Assembly (NCBI GenBank): GCA_905178155.1
Contig: CAJINV010000004.1
Location: 5,806,828-5,870,827, forward strand
Reading direction: 5' to 3'
DNA: 64,000 bases
Origin: Amoebophrya sp. A120
Lineage: Eukaryota > Sar > Dinophyceae > Syndiniales > Amoebophryaceae
Of this stretch, positions 33,252 to 43,860 are shown in pieces; position 1 is the stretch's first letter; each line of letters starts with the position of its first letter. The translations under genes and the position numbers were made by a program. A model generated the notes under the pieces. It made no database searches, had not been told where the DNA came from, and saw only the letters and a list, made by a program, of their open reading frames with translations.

Positions 33252-35188
33252 AAAATGCTGATTGATGTAGATGTAGTAAGTAGCTTAGCGATAGCGCAGC
33301 TTCTAGTAGCCACTGTTAACTTCAATTTACTTAAAAAAACTTCAACTTGTGAACTTTATGCTTCTGGTATAGTAAAAAGAATTGTGCACGTTCTTTGTTC
33401 CGCCCTCGCAAAAGGATATAAATTATGGTGATAGCACACTTGTGCTGGCCACAAAGACAATTGGAATTGCTTTGTGTTCCGAACGAAATCAAATACTTTT
33501 GTCCTATGCTCGAAGCATTGAAGATCTGTTGCCTACGAATTCTATTTTCGAACAGAAAAGAGGACTACTGTTGCTGTAACTTAACTCCACCTACGATTTG
33601 AATTTTTTGAGTTTGTGTTTGTCATGAATCTCCAAGCAATATTTTGTGCGGAACTTATTCTACACAGACAACTGTGATAGTGATTGCTGGAAAAAAAATG
33701 GAAATACGGAACTTCCCATTGACAATGTAGCTGGTTTGTACGAGCGCCGTACTTAGCACGACCGATGGATTTCGAACTTTATCCAGACAAAACGGAAGAC
33801 CTTCAACATATTTTCACTCACTTTTCTCGTCCTAGAATTTCGATCGGAAATTGGATTTCGGAAAATAAACCTTCTACCGAAAACAATTCTTCCTGGCACG
33901 GCTGGAAGATCGGGAGCCAAGGGATCTAATCTTGGTATTCCGATACAATAATTTACAGGAGCACACCAGAATTAACCCACTGTCACTGATCGTGATCGCA
34001 TTGGTGATTCTTTTTCAAAAAAACAACTGTGGAGCTACAACTACCTTGAAACATTTCTTCAGACAGATTTCGGATCTTGCTTTTCTATTTTGTACCGACC
34101 GGGCTCTAGATCCGATGCCAACACCAGAAGTAGATCTTCTAGGCAGGGTCGGCCCCTTCACAACAGCACTGCAGCCCCGAAGGCGCGCTGCTGCACCGGG
34201 GAACACACTGCTTCACATGATGAAATCATTCTCACGTTCACGTTGAGTTCTTGTGCAAACCATTTAGAAAGAAGGTAGATAGAAGAGGACGTGCAGTTGT
34301 CTGAATTTCCATTTCAGCCAATAGCAAAAGCCGGCAAAATTTATAGACTGGTCATTTGTAAAAAATATGCAGGAAGAAAATCAACTCGCAGACGAAAGAA
34401 GTAAGAGAGCACAAATATGAAGATGGACAATCATGGCGTTGTCCACTATAATTATGAAAAGATCACGATTACCCGCCTCTCCGAAACAGCAAAAGTCGCT
34501 GGTCGTTCGTTTGTTTAAAAGGAAACTTCGTAGTAGTACATTAACAAGAGCTACTTGTTTACTGGACTGTAAAAACACGCAGTAAAGACGAGCAGTCGCA
34601 CTTTTTTCAGAGCAATATCCGCACCACACTTTGTCTTCAATGCGGAGCTGCGGAAAAGTGCAAGAGCTATCGAGAAGTTTGAAATTCACTGTAAAAAATC
34701 CCCGGCGAGGGGAGTTTGAAATAAGATGTACGTAGCAGATTCAGATTTCTCATTCACTTCCGAGTGCTTCTAGAACCCCGTCGCTTCATTTATGGTCGTG
34801 GTTCACGATCTCGTCTGTCTCCATTCCTCGTACCCTCGCGGGAAGAAGTCCTCCCGCGGGACCTCCCGCGCGGCCTATCTTGCCCGTGGTGCGCGTCTTC
34901 TCCTGTAGGCACGCGCTCAGCTGTGCCCGGAGCGGTCGAGGTCGATCGGGATCGGTTTCTCCCCTTTCTCCCAGTGGGCTGGTGGCGTAGAGAGAGATGA
35001 GGACCCGGCTTTGTTTGTCTGCTAGCGGGAGCGGTAGTATTCGGATTAAACGTGACATTACGCTTGGGCCGGGAATAGAAAAGGTGCTACTAGATTTCAT
35101 TTAAACGGAACAATGCACCATGCTGGAAACGCATTGCATTTTTACGCAGAGAGGAATGCGCCTTGCATGGTGCCCGTCATAGGCATAG
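33252..35188. other. Intergenic, duplicated flank and small GC-rich patch
   Basis: The first 0.7 kb is the duplicated flank shared with member 1, and 33940-34220 repeats 31440-31700. At 34790-35060 a local GC-rich patch contains the palindromic TCCCGCGGGACCTCCCGCGC. A 104-codon minus ORF there has no support. At 35116-35173 there is an imperfect inverted repeat (AATGCACCATGC / GCATGGTGCC). Confidence 0.45.
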
Positions 35189-36103
35189 CTAAAAAGCGGT
35201 ATTAGATAGAAGTAAAGAATTTGTGGTGTTTGGCAAGGGCACTGGATGGAACGAGATGCATAAATTTTTCTCGTTCCCGGCACAACAACACACTACATGA
35301 AATGAATTTTGTATTTCATACGATGTCGCTCTCCTACTTCTGCTCCTTCGACGAGTTGTCCGGCGGCGTGTTCTTTCGCTGTTCTTGCGACTCTGAGCTG
35401 ATTTTTGTTCCGCCGGCGGAGAACGCTCTGCTGGCTCCTTGACCAGCGGTTGTGACACCATCGTTCTAGATACAGGGCTACTAGCCGCAGACGGCAGCGC
35501 CTTATTAGCGAGTTTCTTGGGTCGTGGACGAGATGAACCTGCGAACAAAGGCATGGGCGGGAGGCGTGTCAAATCGATGGGGGGTTTGTTTCCGTCTACT
35601 TCGGCAGTATCCGTACGTAGCGGATGAAGCGGCGACAACGTCGACAGCCCCGTAGACTCCAGAAGCGCCGTCTCTTTACTTACTATTTCCTGATGCGAAG
35701 CTGGCGAACGGATCTCCTTCGGATCCACAACAAATTTCATCGGATCAATATGGAGGGAAAAATACTGCGCAAATTTATATGAAATTCTACCATTCTTGCT
35801 TCTTGAACGAAAATATTGAAGCGAAGTGGTGTGGCGACAAAGCTCAAGTTCAGTTTTAAATTTTACGACGCAACGTGATAGATCTCGTCCTAGCTGAGAC
35901 CCACAAGGCACGCCACACCACGTGGAGCGGTTGAGTTGACGCGGGATGATGCAAATTTCATTTCTTTCCTCGATCGAGATGATCACTATTATTCCGATTG
36001 AATTATCGGTTGGCGCGGGGGCACTTTTTTCCCTCTCGATACGGTACCATGGTTGGTGCGAGGAAGTAGGGTTTTGCCGGCTTTCTTTCCGGTTCGGGGT
36101 CAA
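35189..36103 (-). CDS. Uncertain 304-codon ORF, possibly a 3' exon
   Basis: A long minus-strand frame overlaps the last exon of the cysteine protease in another frame over 36003-36103. The part from about 35740 down to 35330 looks protein-like: KFVVDPKEIRSPASHQEIVS, then Pro/Ser-rich sequence, then a very basic Arg/Ser-rich run. The protease may splice into it, it may be a separate gene, or it may be non-coding. No start or junction can be fixed. Confidence 0.35.
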   Translation of the reverse strand: MTPNRKESRQNPTSSHQPWYRIEREKSAPAPTDNSIGIIVIISIEERNEICIIPRQLNRSTWCGVPCGSQLGRDLSRCVVKFKTELELCRHTTSLQYFRSRSKNGRISYKFAQYFSLHIDPMKFVVDPKEIRSPASHQEIVSKETALLESTGLSTLSPLHPLRTDTAEVDGNKPPIDLTRLPPMPLFAGSSRPRPKKLANKALPSAASSPVSRTMVSQPLVKEPAERSPPAEQKSAQSRKNSERTRRRTTRRRSRSRRATSYEIQNSFHVVCCCAGNEKNLCISFHPVPLPNTTNSLLLSNTAF

Positions 36104-39100
36104 AAAATTTTTCGAAATCCGGATCGCCCAGGGTGAAAAACCAGGGGTTTGTTGCCCAACTGTTCTTCAGGATCCAGCCGGTTTTGGTGACGGTGTTTCC
36201 GTCCGGGCCGGGCACCTTCTCTTCAAAGTACCCCACCACAGCCATTGCATGGGACATGGTCTCCCCCGAAAACGGGTTCGTGCGTACGTCGTCGTAGACC
36301 ACCATCACAGGCCCAAAGTGCCGCAAGTGGTGCTTGACATCTGCTTCCTTCTCCAGGTAGCGAAACCCGCCAAAAAGCCGCAGCAATGGCACGTCAATCC
36401 GGCCAGCATTATCCTGAGTAAAAACATCGACGTCCCCATCCCATCGGCAAGATGGAAATGTGCTACACAAATACAAGCTTTGCTTGTTGCGCATGACAAT
36501 AAATTTGGGCTCGCTAATATGTCGTCGTCTTTCGTTAGTTTAGCAGCATGAAAGATCTCGCGCATCATGCTGATTCGAGAATCACAAATCTCAAAACATC
36601 ACTAGAAATAAATGCTGTCTACTCCGCACAAGAAACATTTTAAGCATGCAGATTTGCATCAAAACTGTGGGGACGAGGGGACGTTCATTTCTCGCGGGAT
36701 AACCCTCGCGGAGGTCCCATTTTAGCGGCTCCTCGTCCGAAATCTGGATTTGCTCGCCTGGAACAACTGCGGGCTCCACGCGAACGTCGTTCTTCCACCA
36801 GCTGCCCGGACTCATGACCGTCTCGTCCTCGCTCATTTTCCCGTTGACGTAATACGCCACGCCCGACGTGCGCCGGTTCCGGTCCAGATTGGTGCTCAGC
36901 CGCTGCAGGTCGGCGGGGAAACTGACAGCGGAGGCGCCTGTATCCTGTGCAAAAGTATCGTGCTCGTAGTAATTGCTGTTATGCATGACAAATCTCTTTC
37001 CCAAGGTAAAACAGCATGACAAATTTCATTTGTAATGCTAAGTCAATTTGTAATGCAATTTATACTAGTACGATGCTTTTGCATTTCATAGCCTGTAGTT
37101 TCAAGCAACTGCGCCCGCTCGGCTCTATCCCTCGCGTAGTGCAAGCTGCGGTAGATGGTCGCCACGCTGGCTGCCGCGTAGGCGTAGCAAGTACCCGTGT
37201 TCTCCTGGTCGCGCACCGCAAACACGGACTGAAGCAGCTTCTGCCGCACGTCTTCGGTACAGCCCGGACACCCTTCCCGCGTGAACAAATGGTCGCCAAC
37301 CATGTAAAACTCCTCATCCGCCTCGTGCAAGTGGTCGTCACGTCGGCGAATAAATTGCTGATATTTGTTCCACAGCTTGTACTTGCGCAGGAGGGCTTTC
37401 TGGGCCTTGATTTGGCCCTGTTCATCCAATTCGCTAGGAAGAGGAACTGCTCCTCGGCCATGGTCCAATAGGATTTTGCGAAAATCGAAATCCAAGGTGT
37501 TGCTGGTGCCTCCGAGAAAATCTGAAGCTATTAAATTGGTCGGAGACGAGCCCAGCGAAGTCAACATCTTAATTTTTTCATACGATCCCCGCAGTGTGCG
37601 AAATTTTTGGCCCCCGCCCTTTTCATCTTCGCCGTAAATGGCAAGCCGCCGACTGTTATCCTGTGCAAAAGTAATATCGCATTCGTACTAATTGCAATTA
37701 CATGACAAATCTTGTCCTGAAGGTAAAACAGCATGACAAATTCCAACTCTCATGCTGAGCAAAATTGCTTGCAATTTGTACTAGTACGGTACTTTTGCAG
37801 TTCATAACTGTCCGCCACCCCTTCGACCATGCGACACTCGACAATGGGTTCTACTGCTGATGATCGTGGGCTACTACCAGCAGGAGGAGGCTGATGAAAT
37901 GTTTGAAAACAGGGAATCGCGTGCAGACTAGAGATAAGCGGCCCCAGATTGAAGTTTCGCAGCACGAATTGCCCGACAACGGTGTGCTTGTGCTTTTCTT
38001 GTTGTTGCCAGGCTGCACCATCCCCGGGAAAAAACTTCTCGGTCGCACGTTCCACGGCAGTGGCGAAGTAGTTCATTTTGTGAATATCATCACCTCCACC
38101 TGGCATGCCAGCAGCAGCTGTCCCCCATGGTGCCTCTTGCCCCGCCACCAGTACAGGTGGCAGTGTCGGCGCCCACTCGGAGGCGGTGTACTTTCGCTGC
38201 AGTGCGAAGCCCTCCAGCGCGTCGCCGGTTTCCGTTGTCACGCGACCGTGCATATGCATTGCAAAAGTAAATCGTATTAGTACGTCTAACTACGTATGAA
38301 TCGCAGTGCAAATTTGCGAAACGTGATCATAGTGTTGATAAATGGAATTTGTCATGCTGATTTGTCACGCAATTCTGGCATTTAGACAAGTATTGGATAC
38401 TTTTCTTGGCAATGCGTAGTACAAGTAGCTTGTTCCCGTACCCTGTTTTTCAAGCCGCCCCATGTAGCCCGGCGCCACCAGCATGTCAGCCTGCCACTGC
38501 GGCGTGAGCACATCCACCAGAGTTACTGCGGATCGGTGAGGTTCGGTGTAGAAGCTTTCTTTTTCTTCTAGTACCAAACCTTTGGTGTGCAAGAAAACCT
38601 TTTGTATTTCCGCCAAGTCCACTTGGAGCCGCTCAGCTTCTATCCACTGGAAATTTCCCGGACACGGAAACCAATGCTGTTTCTGCATAGCAAAACTTGC
38701 CCTCAATCTTAGTCAGCATCACAAGTTTGACACTCGTCAAAAGTACATACAAGTAGCGAAATTTGTAAATGCATTTTGTACATGTTCATGATGTACGGGA
38801 AATTTGTATTGCATAGCTTCTGCAACCGCCTTAGCCAAAGGCCTGTCCGCGCGCAGCCGATGCAGGTTTGCGAAGGTATACGCGAGATTTGAAAGAGCAA
38901 AGTCGTCATCATCATCTCCTGCAGCTTCGAGCCGTTGTGCGTCCAGGTTTCTCAAGGGGTGAAAGCCCCGGATCGCGTTCTTGTGCGCGTGTAGCTGTTG
39001 TTTTTTTGGATCAGAAGCCGCGGGGGCGTACGTCCGCTTCGCAATAATGGAAATCTCGTCTCCAGCTTCAGCTGCAGCTGCGAAGAAAATCATGGGTGTT

Positions 39101-42100
39101 CCTTTCGAGGGCCGGGCGATGTTGGCCGCCCCCTCGATCTCCTGGAAATCGCCGTCGCGCCAATGCCAGTTATGCACCATTGCAAATACGTCTAGGTCTA
39201 GGAGTAGAAAGTAATGCCAAATATGGATCATTGTGATAATGTGTGTCTCAAGGTTACGACCCACCACTTTTTTCCGAAGAAAAGGGCGAATTTCATCTTC
39301 TCATACCACAGATTTTAGACATTTAGCAGCTGTTCCTCCTGTGCAAAATAAATCTGTGAAGATGCTTCTCCTGTGTCGTGCACTTTTCCAGACAACTATC
39401 TGGTAGTTGGGCCAGCACGAGATGCATCATGACAAAAACGAACGCAGCGTAGTACTACAACTCGTCTTACAGGAGACCCAGACAGATCTGCATTTGTGAT
39501 ACCACTTTCGAAAGTACAACGTGTTGTGCTCAGTCGCCGTGCGGGGGACCTGAAAGGGCTGGAACGCGTTCTGCATGACCCATTTCGTCTCGCTTATTCC
39601 GGGAATTGGATTATCCTTCGGGTACGCGTAAAGCTCGCTGGTGACTCGAATCTCGTAGGGCACGAGATTTAATATCTCGGCTTGTTGATGCACTTCTCTC
39701 ACAGCACCACGACGACTTCCCGGTGCAGCCACGTTAAACATTTGCCCAGTCTCGTAGTTTGGTTGCCCCCAGTTCGCACTGACGATCGCGCGTGAAATGT
39801 ACATTACGCCCTTTTCCGAGTACTTGTACTCCAACACGGCCCCTGCGCCCCTCGGCTGCGCCGCCCGCAAGGAGGCAAAAATCCAAGGAGCCTTATTGGA
39901 GCTCATGGTCAGGCCTCCCTGGTAGAAGTATCTCTCCCTGTTTCGATTATATCCGTACCCGGACCGGCTGCGCGAGTCGGGGAGAATCCGCCAGTCGCCT
40001 CGGGAGAGGTCTCCTTCACTGAAGATACCCTCTACTTCGTGCTGCTGTACCACAGATACCGCGCGGCCCCTTTCATCAACTTCTTTGACAGGTACCTGGT
40101 ACTGCAACCACCCCAATCCATCCGGAACAAGGTCTTCCTCTACTTTCGGTTCTTTCGGGTTGTGCAATATCATCTCCCCGAAATACTGCCCACTCAGCGG
40201 CTGTTTGGCTTTGGCCACTGTTTCTTGTCCCATTGCAGCTCCTGCTGTGTAGTCATGATTCCACCACTTCACATGCGCAAAATGCACCGCGCCTTCTGGT
40301 CCCCTCCCGAAATGATGGTCCACAGGCGCGTACACTGTGTAAATGCGGTGCTGCGCGGCCGCTCCATCATCGCCCCAAAAAGTACGACGACACGTTTCCA
40401 CCGGACACGGGACAAAGTCCAAAGCATGCAGAAACCTGTGGTGCAGGATCATGGTTCCACCTTGGGCAGGTGGCGGAGCACTTGCGGAGCTGGTGGCCAA
40501 AGGCGGGATATTGATCTCGCCTCGTCCACTTGCACCTTTAATTGACACCTCACCGACCCGCTTGCCGAGTGTCACGATTACGTCGAGATCATCGTGAACG
40601 CCGTTTATCATGCTGAGTCTCGCGTCCAGGGGCCATCCGTTCTGCCAGTTGGCAGTAGTAACGGTACGACCAAGACTCCGGCGCGGTGCTTGTTCTACCG
40701 GCACCTCAAAAGTCTCCACCTCCAACTATGACTTGCTCAGATGTTACAATCTCAAACGTTACAATTAGAGTCTGGATTTTGTGATGCAAAACGTGCAACG
40801 CCTGGGCCTGGCCTACTCCCACAGCAGTGCGCATGACGGGTTCTGGAGCCCCAAACTGCACTGAAATCCAGCGCAATTTGTATTGCGAAAAGCGCATGCC
40901 TCTCTCTGTTACTCATGTTGGATATGCAAGACAAATCCCAGACTCTATTGCAACGTTTGAGATTGTAGCACCTGAGCGGGTTATACCAACTTCCCCTCTT
41001 TGTCCTGCGGTCGATCATTCCACCACTTTCCCACGCTATCATATTGAAAAGCGCCCCTATCTCGCCCCAGAACTACAAAGAAAGGATTTGCATCGCAAAG
41101 CTTCCACCGCGGCGCGTGGAGCAGCGTCAGGGTCAGGTATTTGCAGAAATGCAGATTATATAGCAAAAATTTTTTGTGTTGCAAAACTTTCAGAAGTGCT
41201 TGTCAATGTCATGCAAAGGTGGATGTTCATTTATTTTCATACAGTCTAGAAGAAATTGGATCAGCGTCTGCTAAGATCGACGTATATATAATTTCGTGCA
41301 TAATTGGAATAAAAAAATTTTTTTCTTCAAGAACAATCTTATGCATTACAAACGTTTCCAACGACTCGTGCTGGAGGTGGAAGAGGGGCGCTTTTCACCG
41401 GAATACTCGTATCTGGTCCTTTCGATATACTCGGTCCCATCGCTGCGGTATGTACGCGTCTCCATCGTAAATGTTCCGCGGCCGTTTCGCACAATCCGAG
41501 CGCCTATCCATTGCAAACATGTCTGAATCTGGAAACAAGGTAGTACGACAGCAGAGGCGTGACACAACAATTTCAAATCTGTTGTGCTGTTGCATGTTGA
41601 CGACCAACAGTTACCCACATCGTTTCCATTCCTGCGACGCAAGAAGCGATTTTCTCAAGTGGGAGACGAGGCATTGCAAAGCATTCGCAACAGTGGCTTT
41701 CGTCCGCGGCATAATTCCAGACTTATCCTATGTGGTCAACAAAAAAGAAGCATGACAAACAGTCGCATTGTTCTTCTAGACGCAGATCGATATAATTTGC
41801 ATTTGATAGTTCCGAGATAGAGCTCTAGCGCCTTCCTTGCGCTGGACCCCTCGACGCGTTCAATCTGGGCACCCACGTCGCCCAAAAAAGAACATGGGGC
41901 GGCATCGCCGTCGCAAAATTTTTCCGCGCGGCGAGCAGCTGCAATTTTCGCCCCCGTGGAGAGGGGTTCGGTGTCTCTTTCAGCTTCCCGCCCAACTTTG
42001 CGGTACACCTCCCCGGTGTGCAGCTGGTCGGGCTGCGTTGCGTCTGCGTGCCCGACCCCGGGGGCTGCGTACGGTAGGTAGACCACATCTCCTTGGTAAA

Positions 42101-42542
42101 AACATCGGGTTTCGCGGAGCCGAAAGGAGGCGGTCCTCGTAGTAGTTCCTTGTTGGCCTTCAGAATCAGAAGTAGTTGATGTTGAGAACATAAATTCAGC
42201 GTCGGCGATGCTGAATTTGTCCGGTTCATTGTCTGGATTCAGCTGCTTGTAGAGCAGGTTTTCCGCGCGGATTTTCGCATTCATGTCCGGCAGCAGCGGC
42301 AGAAACTCGCAGGGCCAGTCGAAGGACAGCGGGCCCTTGATCTGTCCGCCGTGGACGCTAACCTTGGACTCCAGGATCGGGACCTGCACGTAAAACTTCT
42401 CGTGCAGGAGCTCCTGATCAACTACAACACCAAGAACTGGCCGCAAGAACCACCCACACCAGGGGTAGTACGCCGCCAGGAGGGAAGTAGAACCGAGGTA
42501 ACAAAAAAGTCGACACATCTTCTTCACCAGGATGCTGTGCAT
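36003..42542 (-). CDS. Large secreted papain-like (C1A) cysteine protease, 1436 aa
   Basis: Ten exons (42542-41809, 41504-41403, 41045-40986, 40726-39502, 39170-38816, 38640-38419, 38252-37807, 37656-37091, 36940-36702, 36409-36003) joined at nine introners give exactly 1437 codons. The first ATG at 42542 is followed by a hydrophobic segment (CYLGSTSLLAAYYPWCGWFL), a likely signal or anchor. The catalytic region is C-terminal. VRDQENTGTCYAYAAAS carries the oxyanion Gln and active-site Cys near residue 1193. SHAMAVVGY carries His near 1355, and GWILKNSWA carries Asn near 1384, with papain-like spacing. About 1100 residues upstream match no family I recognise and exceed a normal propeptide. They include a repeat-like RGTFTMETRTYRSDGTEYIE and acidic DDDDD runs. 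Such enzymes usually act in secretory compartments or outside the cell. Every junction depends on exact introner excision, and none is clearly GT-AG. Confidence 0.85.
36410..36701. mobile_element. Family E introner
   Basis: 292 bp, TATCCTGAGTAAAAACATCG to an inverted partner ending TTCATTTCTCGCGGGATA. Flanks AGCAT and ACCCT match only partly, suggesting age. Excision gives WDLREGGRIDVPLL in frame. Confidence 0.82.
36941..37090. mobile_element. Family B introner
   Basis: 150 bp, TATCCTGTGCAAAAGTATCG to GATGCTTTTGCATTTCATA, GCCTG duplicated at 36936-36940 and 37091-37095. Excision gives LETTGASAVSFPAD. The coding flank CAGGC would allow only GC-AG. Confidence 0.9.
37657..37806. mobile_element. 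Family B introner
   Basis: 150 bp, TATCCTGTGCAAAAGTAATA to GGTACTTTTGCAGTTCATA, ACTGT duplicated at 37652-37656 and 37807-37811. Excision gives EGVADSRRLAIYGED. Confidence 0.9.
38253..38418. mobile_element. Diverged family B introner
   Basis: 166 bp, TATGCATTGCAAAAGTAAAT to a degraded right end (GGATACTTTTCTTGGCAATGCGTA). Flanks GTGCA and GTACA. Excision gives GTSYLYGRVTTETG. Confidence 0.8.
38641..38815. mobile_element. Family K introner, absent from the duplicated copy
   Basis: 175 bp with partial inverted ends (TATCCACTGGAAATTTCCCG and CGGGAAATTTGTATTGCATA). GCTTC is duplicated at 38636-38640 and 38816-38820. The paralogous fragment near 31877 has the same exon without the element and with a single repeat copy, fixing the boundaries. 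No GT-AG. Confidence 0.9.
39171..39501. mobile_element. Diverged family A introner
   Basis: 331 bp, TATGCACCATTGCAAATACG to CAGACAGATCTGCATTTGTGATA, flanks CCAGT and CCACT. Excision gives YFRKWHWRDGDFQ. Its left third also survives at 32234-32340. Confidence 0.82.
40727..40985. mobile_element. Family D introner
   Basis: 259 bp with long inverted ends: TATGACTTGCTCAGATGTTA on the left and TTGTAGCACCTGAGCGGGTTATA on the right, plus the shared inner block CAATCTCAAACGTTACAAT. CCAAC is duplicated. A second copy is at 61600-61844. Excision gives EGKLEVETFEVPV. Confidence 0.88.
41046..41402. mobile_element. Family I introner
   Basis: About 357 bp with inverted ends TGAAAAGCGCCCCT and AGGGGCGCTTTTCACC, flanks ATATT and ATACT. 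Excision gives RTRYEYDSVGKWWN. Single copy here. Confidence 0.72.
41505..41808. mobile_element. Diverged family A introner
   Basis: 304 bp, TATCCATTGCAAACATGTCT to ATATAATTTGCATTTGATA, flanks GCGCC and GTTCC. Excision gives LYLGTRIVRNGRG. Confidence 0.78.
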
Positions 42543-43860
42543 AGATGTGGTCAATCAGAATCAGTCGCTTATGGTTATGACAAGGGTTCCAAGGTAGAAA
42601 AATGAGATAAAGATATGGATATCAATCACAACTGCATACTTACTTTGTTTCGCGAACAAAATCATACAACGAATCGCCTTACTCACTGCACTTGCAGTGC
42701 CCTCGGGTGAGGAATGAGACAAAGAAGAAAAATAATGCTGGGAACAAGTTGTACTTCTAATTTTGGAAATTCACTGAGAGTGAGAATATTACACGATTTT
42801 CGGATACCAGGCAACACCTTGCCGATAATAAGCCCACAACTTATACATTCATCCGATTCCGAGCACATCATCGACATAGCATAGACATACACTCAAAACA
42901 GGGATCATCGAAGGAATTTGGAGAAAGTCAAATGATCTGCCGTCCTTCGTAGGAGCTCCGGTCATTCGAAAATAGCTGCCCTCATATTTTTCTTGACCGA
43001 TATAGGAGTATATTTTTCTTGTCCGATAGAACCGGTTCCGGTCACAACCACCGAGGTAGACGTAGAATCGTATGCGGCTACGGACCGAATCAGGCAGACC
43101 GAATCACACCAGTACAGATCGTGTACGGCTACGGACCGAATCAGGCAGACCGATGTATAATCTTTTCGAGCGTGGTATTATCATTGTGAACTACAGTCGT
43201 GCACAACCCTGATGTTGATGAGGGCGATGTTGCTTGAACTAGAAGAGATCTTGCATTAGCAATTAGCATTGGCGCAAACAACGAATAAAAAAAAGAACAC
43301 GACTTTTTCAATGGCTATTACCCTCCAGCCGGTTGAAAACTTTCGGAGGATCGAAAACAATCGGACCACCTGGTGCTGCACGGAATTCCTAAAAGATTTC
43401 AGTCCCTCCTGGTAGTTCTGAATTTCGAAACACTTCGAATATTCAATAAGGCGGTCTACTTCTTTGTCATCTTTCCATCTGCTCCTACTGTAGGAGCGGA
43501 TGGAAAGAAGTAGACCATCCCTTGTAGGAGTCCTAGTATACAAGGGAAGGACTACTACAACTCCGTTGGTCTACTTGGCAGCTGCCCCGGAAAATCGATA
43601 CTACCTTCTCGCTTGCTTCCTCTACAACTTTCTCATGTACACCTCGTACGAATAAAAAAGTACTTAGAAGAAGCAAGTTGTATTTCTAATTTTGATTTTC
43701 GTTATTTCGTCACGAGACGAGACGAAAATACTAGTGCATACTGTGCTGGACGGCCGAGTAGAGTGTTCCAAAATTGGCGTAGAAGACACACGCCCTCTGT
43801 AATTCCATTTCATAGGCGTCGGTCTGCTGCCTCGTTGTTCGCTTGGTGCTTCTGTTCCAG
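42543..43860. repeat. Intergenic with tandem repeat and long palindrome
   Basis: No gene is supported. GGCTACGGACCGAATCAGGC, continuing AGACCGA, occurs at about 43075 and 43131. A palindrome lies at 43453-43516 and a dispersed flank repeat around 43420-43600. Confidence 0.6.
43453..43516. repeat. 64-bp palindrome
   Basis: GGTCTACTTCTTT at the left pairs with AAAGAAGTAGACC at the right. The inner arm CTTTCCATCTGCTCCTAC pairs with GTAGGAGCGGATGGAAAG, with one mismatch and a short asymmetric bulge. It would form a long hairpin and could be a small inverted-repeat element. Confidence 0.75.

Noticed and set aside
34786-35100. 104-codon minus-strand ORF in a small GC-rich patch
   Set aside because: No recognisable domain or junction; an overlapping plus-strand ORF is equally plausible.
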